Source of the DNA: a virus
Length of the DNA: 20,862 nucleotides
Reading direction: 5' to 3' (one strand)
IMG/VR virus record: IMGVR_UViG_3300025086_000317
Span: 1 to 20,862 of that record
The number at the start of each line of letters is the position of its first letter. Position 1 is the stretch's first letter. The notes beneath the pieces are model-generated. The model did no database searches and had not been told where the DNA came from. It saw only the letters and a program-made list of their open reading frames with translations. Both the position numbers and the translations under genes were made by a program. Positions 15,490-20,862 of this stretch are shown piece after piece.

Positions 15490-15927
15490 TTATAACGCAA
15501 TTTTATTTATAACGTTTATAGTTTCTTTGTCTAGATTTACTCTTGCAAATCTTCTTGGTCCTATGCAATCATTATAGAACTTGCTTGAGTTTGCTACATG
15601 AAATTTATGATGTAAATTTTCTTCTATATAATTAACTTGACCTTTCGTTTTACCAAAAGCTAATATCTTGAAATTAAATTGTTTTTTATTTTTTTGAATG
15701 CTTTCTTGTAAAGTTTTGGAACTGCCTATATAAGTTCTCCAATCTGAATCCTTTCTTATGACTTTTCTTCTTTTACTTCCTTTCTTTTTAACTCTTCTAG
15801 TTTTGCCAAAGTATTTTCTACCAATATACATTTTACCAGTTTTATCGTTTGTAATTAAATAAACAAAACCAAATACGCCTTCAGGCGCTTCTTCTAGAAT
15901 TTTATTTTTATATAACCAATGACTCAT
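15490..15927 (-). CDS. GIY-YIG nuclease-like protein
   Basis: I chose the ATG at 15927, giving 145 aa (MSHWLYKNKILEEAPEG), one base after the stop of the 608-aa gene. This opening resembles related phage proteins as I remember them. An in-frame ATG at 15945 would add six residues and overlap the gene before. Neither has a clear Shine-Dalgarno site. In the longer numbering, G26-FVY29 and Y40-IG42 match the GIY-YIG pair, followed by R43, a very basic segment (KKKGSKRRKVIRK), DWRTYIGSS at 68-76 and Glu108-Glu109 in NYIEENLHHKF, where the family's metal-binding Glu is expected. GIY-YIG proteins include homing endonucleases and repair nucleases; this compact form is common in T4-like phages. Activity is inferred from the motifs only. 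Confidence 0.82.
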   Translation of the reverse strand: MSHWLYKNKILEEAPEGVFGFVYLITNDKTGKMYIGRKYFGKTRRVKKKGSKRRKVIRKDSDWRTYIGSSKTLQESIQKNKKQFNFKILAFGKTKGQVNYIEENLHHKFHVANSSKFYNDCIGPRRFARVNLDKETINVINKIAL

Positions 15928-15928
15928 T

Positions 15929-17755
15929 TTATATTGTTGTATCAAATCTTATTTGAAAAGTGTTATCATAATCATCTTGATTTTTTATAGGTTGAGCTAA
16001 TTTTCCAACTGCTACTAATTCGTGACTATCATTATACAAACCTATAGTTGTGATATAAGGGTTAAATTCTGAATGAGTAGTATATGCTTGTAAGTTATCA
16101 TTTCTTGCATCAAACTTTTCTCTTGCAGTTGGATTATACGTTGCATTAAATTCTCCATCTAATATATTGCAAATATAAAGATGTTCTTTTATTTTATGTG
16201 TACCTTTGAAAGTTATCTTTTCTGTTGCATCATTACCCCAGTTAACTTGATAACTTACGCCATCTGTATTGTTTGGCGTAGTTATGGTTGCTATACCATG
16301 TTCATAGAAAACATTTCCAACGTAATTGTCTTGGTTAACGCTAGCACTAATACAATTAATCAAGTTAGTATTACTAGGGTTTATAAATTCATCGTATAAT
16401 CTTACTGAAGATATTGACCCAGAAAAAGGATCTATGTAATTTTTTTGATCTTTTTGATTAAACCACTTTTGATATTGTTGATTTCTATATCTTTGTTTGT
16501 AATTATAAGGTCTTGCTCCCAGATGCATATCTACTGGCCATCTTGTATTAAGGTGAGAAGGTATGTAATCGCCACTTGCTTCTGTATTACCATCTACAAT
16601 TAAATAACAAGTTCCACCTCCAACGGTTAGTAAGATGTGGTGCCATTCTGAATCATTAAAGGTATTAGTTGAAGTAAGATTGTTAATCCAACCTTCGGTT
16701 TTAGATTTATATGTAACTCTTAATTTACCCTTGTCTGCAGATAGACTGTTTATTATTTCTAAAGATATAGGACAATTATTTCCCCACCATTCTCTAGTTG
16801 TTAATATGGTATTTCTTTGCCTACCAGTTCTTAGCGTTCTTGTAATTCTAGAATTGGTTCCATTTTCATAATCCCAAGGGCCAGAATAACTTTCGGAAAC
16901 AGATTGAGATTCTGGACATTTGACCCATAATGAAATTGCAAAGTCAGATTCTAAATCTAAATCTTTCGTTCCTTTTATTCTAACAAAAGAACTATCAGAA
17001 GGGTTATCTATAGAATTGCTTTCTTGTAAACTATGAGAACCATGAAAAGTTACATGTCCTCTTGTTGCTCCATTAATATGAGCTGGATCTCCGTACCATT
17101 TTACATTATATGCACAAGCTTCATAGTCTCCAGCTGCTTCAATAAAAGTAGAACTTGTTGCTACGAATCTTGGACCGCCAGGGCTAAACCATTCTCCAGT
17201 GTGTCTCCAGTAATCAGTAAAGGGTGCGTATAACAAAGATGAAGATAAAGTAGTTGATGCAGTTGAACCAGTAGTATCTAATAAATCTCTTAAATTACCT
17301 TTGCCATCATCTGTTAAAACGTAAGACGATCTGCTTATTATTAAACTACCAGGTTTTATTTCTTCTCCATATATAGAAGACGGTATAGATAAAACAAAAA
17401 CTATTCCATCTAATTCCTTTGCCATTTTATGAGGTTCATCGTTACAAAAAGAGTCATAGGGATTGTCATTCAAACCATAGTACAAATGGTCTATACTTTT
17501 ATGAATTCCGTATGAATAATATTCTCTACCTCTATGTGTAGTTATTGCATTACTGACTGTGCCGCCGAAATGAGGGTCTGACGTATTGAATTGGTAACTT
17601 CCAGTTTGTGCTGCTTTGTGATCATAAGCTAACCCTTGAAAATATTCAACACCTAAGCTTGCAGAGTTTTCTTTATCTACTTCCCATTCTTTATGGGTAA
17701 CGGTTGGCGTAATCTTTTTTTCACCACCTTTGAATGTTTTGAAAATTTCTGACAT
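15929..17755 (-). CDS. Virion protein with inserted LamG domain, paralogue of the 369-aa neighbour
   Basis: 608 aa. The start at 17755 lies 17 bases after the 369-aa gene and has no good Shine-Dalgarno site. Residues 1 to about 160 have SFCNDEPHKMAKELDGIVFV, then PGSLIISRSSYVLTDDG. Residues 255-458 read as a LamG/concanavalin-A-like domain: FAISLWVK at 272-279, EWHHILLTVGGGTCYLIVDG at 370-389 and SGSISSVRLYDE at 445-456. The final part has VGNVFYEHGIATIT at 479-492 and ITTIGLYNDSHELVAVGKL at 568-586. Everything outside the LamG segment lines up in order with the 369-aa protein. This suggests duplication followed by gain of a carbohydrate-binding domain. The likely location is the baseplate or tail surface; I see no catalytic motif. 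Confidence 0.87.
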   Translation of the reverse strand: MSEIFKTFKGGEKKITPTVTHKEWEVDKENSASLGVEYFQGLAYDHKAAQTGSYQFNTSDPHFGGTVSNAITTHRGREYYSYGIHKSIDHLYYGLNDNPYDSFCNDEPHKMAKELDGIVFVLSIPSSIYGEEIKPGSLIISRSSYVLTDDGKGNLRDLLDTTGSTASTTLSSSLLYAPFTDYWRHTGEWFSPGGPRFVATSSTFIEAAGDYEACAYNVKWYGDPAHINGATRGHVTFHGSHSLQESNSIDNPSDSSFVRIKGTKDLDLESDFAISLWVKCPESQSVSESYSGPWDYENGTNSRITRTLRTGRQRNTILTTREWWGNNCPISLEIINSLSADKGKLRVTYKSKTEGWINNLTSTNTFNDSEWHHILLTVGGGTCYLIVDGNTEASGDYIPSHLNTRWPVDMHLGARPYNYKQRYRNQQYQKWFNQKDQKNYIDPFSGSISSVRLYDEFINPSNTNLINCISASVNQDNYVGNVFYEHGIATITTPNNTDGVSYQVNWGNDATEKITFKGTHKIKEHLYICNILDGEFNATYNPTAREKFDARNDNLQAYTTHSEFNPYITTIGLYNDSHELVAVGKLAQPIKNQDDYDNTFQIRFDTTI

Positions 17756-17772
17756 ATCATAGCTTGTACTTA

Positions 17773-18882
17773 TTAATAATCAAGTTTAACCCTAATTGTT
17801 GCTTCTCTTGCAAAAGTTTTCTTTAGCGGTTTGCTAAGTTTTGCAGTTGCAACTAATTCATTTTCGTCATTATATAAACCAACTGTTGTAATATAAACAG
17901 AAGGATCACCAACCATACTTGCATTTTGCAATGTTCCAACAGTAGTTGCGAAGGTTGGATTGTTTGAAAAATTATATTCTGAATTTTTAACTCTTACAAA
18001 ATAATGCGTTGATGAAATATCTTCTTCTGCTCTTCCTTGGAAATAAGCACCATCTGAACCAGAAATTGCTGTAAACATAGCTTTTACTGGATCAACAAAA
18101 GGTTCTACTGGTGCTACTGAGTAATTACTTTGTGTAATTGTAGAAGCAATATCAAAACCAGATACAGCATTAATATTTTGATGAGATATAGCTAAGATAC
18201 CAAGATCAGGATAAAATAACCCCATATTAGTTGTAGTTGCAGATTGTCCTGCAGCTAATGTACCCGAAATTATATTGTATACCCTGTTTCCATTTGTAGA
18301 AGAATTAGCATTGTATCTACTGTCATCTATTAAATGGCAAGTTGCAGAACCAACGTCTAATTTTAATTCCCATCCATTAGGGTTCATCTTTTCTTTGAAA
18401 CGATTTCTAGCTACTGTAATAAAATACATATAATCGTTATCTGTAGTATCTATTGTAAATTTATCATCTCCTGCTGCAAGTAATTGATTTGCAAAAGAAG
18501 TATAAACCGCTTTTGAAGGAGTATTACCTTGATCAGAAGCTCCTGAAGAAGTAATAGACCCAGAGCCAGCATAATGTCCCCAAGCAATGTTAAATTGTAC
18601 AGATGATGAAGTATTTGTTGCAGGATCTACAGAGTATATCTCTGCTTGATACGATTGAGATGTTGATGGATGCGGTGACTGAGTCGACGACGTATGGAAC
18701 GTAGTAAGTGTACTAACGTTGTCAGACCATAAAGCCGAAGTAATCGATTTAGCTACATCTGATTCTATAATATCTTCATCATCGAATCTATTATAGGTTT
18801 TTGTAGTAATACCTCTAAATCTTCTACGACTTCTTGCTTCTAGTAAAGCTCTTTTATTTAGTCTTGATCTTCTTTGTGCCAT
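17773..18882 (-). CDS. Virion structural protein, 369 aa
   Basis: The start at 18882 follows AGAGGAA with good spacing. The N-terminus is strongly basic (MAQRRSRLNKRALLEARSRR). A Ser/Thr-rich segment follows at about 60-110. A middle region has YMYFITVARNRFKEKMNPNG at 151-170 and CHLIDDSRY at 182-190. The C-terminal half has GLFYPDLGILAISH at 221-234, YNFSNNPTFA at 303-312 and YITTVGLYNDENELVATAKL at 330-349. This order of blocks recurs, in my memory, in structural proteins of T4-like marine phages, and it is shared with the 608-aa protein next door. No enzyme or membrane features are visible. It is probably a tail or baseplate component, with the precise role unknown. Confidence 0.86.
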   Translation of the reverse strand: MAQRRSRLNKRALLEARSRRRFRGITTKTYNRFDDEDIIESDVAKSITSALWSDNVSTLTTFHTSSTQSPHPSTSQSYQAEIYSVDPATNTSSSVQFNIAWGHYAGSGSITSSGASDQGNTPSKAVYTSFANQLLAAGDDKFTIDTTDNDYMYFITVARNRFKEKMNPNGWELKLDVGSATCHLIDDSRYNANSSTNGNRVYNIISGTLAAGQSATTTNMGLFYPDLGILAISHQNINAVSGFDIASTITQSNYSVAPVEPFVDPVKAMFTAISGSDGAYFQGRAEEDISSTHYFVRVKNSEYNFSNNPTFATTVGTLQNASMVGDPSVYITTVGLYNDENELVATAKLSKPLKKTFAREATIRVKLDY

Positions 18883-18894
18883 TTTCTATTCCTC

Positions 18895-19542
18895 TTATAC
18901 GCTAGTTACTATATCCAACTCAGGATCTTTCTTAACAGTGTAAGGTATCGTTAAAGAACCCCCTGTTTCATTTCCTACAATTGTGATAGTAGTTGCAGTA
19001 TCTACAGTAACTACTTTAGATGTAATTAAAAATCTTGTTCCAACTACAGATACAGATGTTGCAGCATCATCGCCAATTGCAGAGAATGTAGATTCTTGTT
19101 CTACGTTTCCACCTGGAGCAACTGTAAGTGTTGCAATTGCAGAATTTGATAATATACATGTATATCCTGCTGTTCTGTTTCCGTTTGCTATGTTGGCAGT
19201 TGTTGGAATAATTGTTGTTTGTACACCAGGTCTTACATGAGATATAGACGTTTGACCAGCTTGTACTAATGGTAGTTTAGTAGTGTTTTTTGGTAAACTA
19301 ATTAACTTATACCTCATCATTTGATTTTCATTTGCAAATGCTTCTAATAACGGCATATTTTCTATTGCTTGTCCATAGTAATTCGTACCCAATGAATGAG
19401 CAGAATCCCATAATCTATAATCTATTTCATCATCAGCTAGGGCAAATTTTGTAATTTCTAATGCGCCCTCTGATAACAGCTGTCTTCCTTTTTTGGTAAG
19501 GATTGCATCAACTGTTAAACTTGTATTGTCTAAGTATCCCAT
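18895..19542 (-). CDS. Virion structural protein, 215 aa
   Basis: The ATG at 19542 follows AGAGGA. Residues 1 to about 95 form a well-marked conserved block: MGYLDNTSLTVDAILTKKGR, then ITKFALADDEIDYRLWDSAH, YYGQAIENMPLLEA and MRYKLISLPKNTTKLPL. I recall this pattern from T4-like phage structural proteins of unknown exact role. Residues 100-215 are rich in Thr, Val, Ala and Ile with regular beta-strand spacing (ATLTVAPGG, SVSVVGTRFLI, TITIVGNETGGSLTIPYTV) and could be an Ig-like domain, as often decorates phage virions. The gene sits 12 bases before the 369-aa gene and is likely transcribed with it. Confidence 0.86.
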   Translation of the reverse strand: MGYLDNTSLTVDAILTKKGRQLLSEGALEITKFALADDEIDYRLWDSAHSLGTNYYGQAIENMPLLEAFANENQMMRYKLISLPKNTTKLPLVQAGQTSISHVRPGVQTTIIPTTANIANGNRTAGYTCILSNSAIATLTVAPGGNVEQESTFSAIGDDAATSVSVVGTRFLITSKVVTVDTATTITIVGNETGGSLTIPYTVKKDPELDIVTSV

Positions 19543-19592
19543 TGTATTTCCTCTATTCTTTTTATACTAATAAATATCCATGTTCTTTAATT
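19543..19592 (-). promoter_or_regulatory. 50-base leader before the 215-aa gene
   Basis: The second-largest gap. It holds an AT-rich stretch with ATATTTATTAG and TATAAAAAG on the minus strand, then the AGAGGA ribosome site. The ATATTTAT part resembles the motif in the leaders at 11385 and 3170. I see no terminator hairpin. A promoter is possible but not demonstrated. Confidence 0.25.
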
Positions 19593-20862
19593 TTATCTAA
19601 CTAATAGGTCACCAGATAAGCCTGGATTTTTACTAATTAGTGTATTCGGGTTTCCTTCTATGTATTCTACTACTGGACCACCATCTATTGTATCCTCGCT
19701 TGCGGCATTAAAGTCTGGTGATGTCATCTTACAACCTGCTACAAACGAATTGTTAAAACCTAAAAATACGTCTTGTTGAACTATTTGAGTTGGTTCATAA
19801 GAAGATGAATACCATTTTTTTAATGAAGAGCTAAGAGAAGAGCTGTAGTAATATCTGATTTGATAATACTTATTATCAGTTGGTTGATCATATGCTTGTG
19901 GCATTACTCCTGCAACTGACATTGTTAATTGTGATCCGTCTAAGTTTTTATCTCTACCAGTACCATCTTGATTTATCGTTGCTATGTTAAATGTATAATG
20001 GTTTGGTTCATGACCAGCTTCAGTTTTTACAGTATCAGTTAAAGTAGAAAACCATTGTGCAGCACCAGACCCATCTTCGAATTCATAATACATTGCATCA
20101 TAATCATCGCTTTCTTCCATATACCTATCTGGCATTACATCTATACTTTGGGTATAGTGTTCTAGATTTTGATCAGACCTTGCGGTTTTACCTAAGTAAT
20201 GATTTTCTTGGAAAGAGAAAGACGGTTCAAGTGAAACTTTTGATCTTTCTAATAAAGTGGGTTTTACCATTAAACCAACTACGTTAGTTCCTCTTGCTGG
20301 AAGCATAGCATCTATTTGTTGGAATAATGCATTGTTTATATAAGATAGCGTTTTTACATAAGCTTGTATCTTTTGAACTGATGTAAACTTCTTAAAGTAA
20401 TCTGCTCTTAATTTTCTCAGTTGAGAATAATCTGTTGCATACTTTTCTCTTGGATCTCCTACATAGTTATCCATATTTATATCGCCATATTGTAAACCTA
20501 TGTCTAAATCTAAATCGTCTTGTGGAGATACTGATACATATAGATCAGCTAAGTCTATAGGATTTGTATCTGACGAACTTGACTCTTGAGATTCAAATGG
20601 ATCTAGTGTTCCATTTACAGTATTAGCTTCTATTCTAATCTTATTAGATACTGGTCTTAGGCCAAAAGAGTTTGGAGTAGTAACATAATAAGTTTCATTT
20701 TCATCCTCCCATTCAAATGACCCAGACATATAAACTGTTTGAGTTGATATACCAGTTTTCGTTTGATCTGGGTGTGTTGAAGTAAATGTATTTATCGATG
20801 CTGTATTGTGATCTATGTTATTATCCGTTCCCAATGGAAGTCTAAGTACAAGATTGTCAAAA
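19593..20862 (-). CDS. Virion structural protein, N-terminus outside the window
   Basis: The frame stops at 19593 (TAA) and is open to the right edge. A TTG at 20834 could be read as a start, but the codons before it continue in frame without a stop and encode FDNLVLRLPLGTDNN, which looks like ordinary coding sequence, and there is no ribosome site there. So the gene is 5'-truncated by the window. The visible 423 residues include YMSGSFEWEDENETYYVTTP, an acidic SPQDDLDLDIGLQYGDINMD, a basic helix-rich REKYATDYSQLRKLRADYFK, and PARGTNVVGLMVKPTLLERS. The last of these, followed by a SFQENHYLG-type step, recurs in my memory in large structural proteins of marine T4-like phages. No enzymatic motif is seen. 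It is probably a large virion protein; the role is unknown. Confidence 0.85.
   Translation of the reverse strand, partial: FDNLVLRLPLGTDNNIDHNTASINTFTSTHPDQTKTGISTQTVYMSGSFEWEDENETYYVTTPNSFGLRPVSNKIRIEANTVNGTLDPFESQESSSSDTNPIDLADLYVSVSPQDDLDLDIGLQYGDINMDNYVGDPREKYATDYSQLRKLRADYFKKFTSVQKIQAYVKTLSYINNALFQQIDAMLPARGTNVVGLMVKPTLLERSKVSLEPSFSFQENHYLGKTARSDQNLEHYTQSIDVMPDRYMEESDDYDAMYYEFEDGSGAAQWFSTLTDTVKTEAGHEPNHYTFNIATINQDGTGRDKNLDGSQLTMSVAGVMPQAYDQPTDNKYYQIRYYYSSSLSSSLKKWYSSSYEPTQIVQQDVFLGFNNSFVAGCKMTSPDFNAASEDTIDGGPVVEYIEGNPNTLISKNPGLSGDLLVR

Noticed and set aside
15928-15945. Longer start of the GIY-YIG gene at 15945
   Set aside because: It would overlap the preceding gene by 17 bases without a ribosome site, and the start at 15927 fits the one-base gap and the remembered family opening better. 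It is not excluded.
1-20862. tRNA genes, CRISPR arrays, insertion sequences, integrase or attachment sites
   Set aside because: The gaps between genes are all under 60 bases, and I saw no cloverleaf, regular spacer array, transposase motif or integrase motif.

Overview
The window reads as part of the genome of a tailed bacteriophage, most likely a T4-like myovirus from an AT-rich and probably aquatic lineage. The basis is a set of recognisable virion-protein families, several long repetitive fibre-like proteins with LamG and S74-chaperone domains, a CHC2/TOPRIM primase and a Mre11/Rad50 (T4 gp47/gp46-type) recombination protein. Every gene I can support lies on the minus strand, packed almost without gaps and mostly preceded by AGAGG/GGAG-type Shine-Dalgarno sites. 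TAA, TAG and TGA all serve as stops, so the standard bacterial code fits. The host cannot be read from the sequence.

In the direction of transcription (right to left) the window falls into three blocks. Block 1 (20862 to 15929) holds four virion proteins: a large one whose start lies outside the window, a 215-aa one with a conserved N-terminus, and two adjacent paralogues of 369 and 608 aa, the longer of which carries an inserted LamG domain. Block 2 (15927 to 11402) is a DNA-metabolism island: a GIY-YIG nuclease-like protein, a primase, and a 1047-aa protein in which a complete Mre11-type nuclease and a complete Rad50-type ATPase are fused in one reading frame. Block 3 (11344 to 1) returns to virion genes: a 703-aa structural protein, a 1577-aa fibre with two LamG domains and extensive internal repeats, a 379-aa fibre ending in an S74 self-cleaving chaperone, three small conserved-looking proteins (52, 97 and 186 aa), and a serine/alanine-rich fibre that runs off the left edge.

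The virion genes probably act together in the tail, baseplate and host-adhesion apparatus. The primase would prime lagging-strand synthesis, and the fused nuclease/ATPase would process DNA ends for recombination-dependent replication. The points most worth checking are the single-chain SbcD-SbcC fusion with its unusual P-loop, the placement of replication genes inside a late structural cluster beside a nuclease gene, the LamG insertion that separates the 608- and 369-aa paralogues, and the duplicated LamG module of the 1577-aa fibre. There is no stretch of more than 60 bases without a gene, and I see no tRNA, CRISPR array, insertion sequence or clear terminator.
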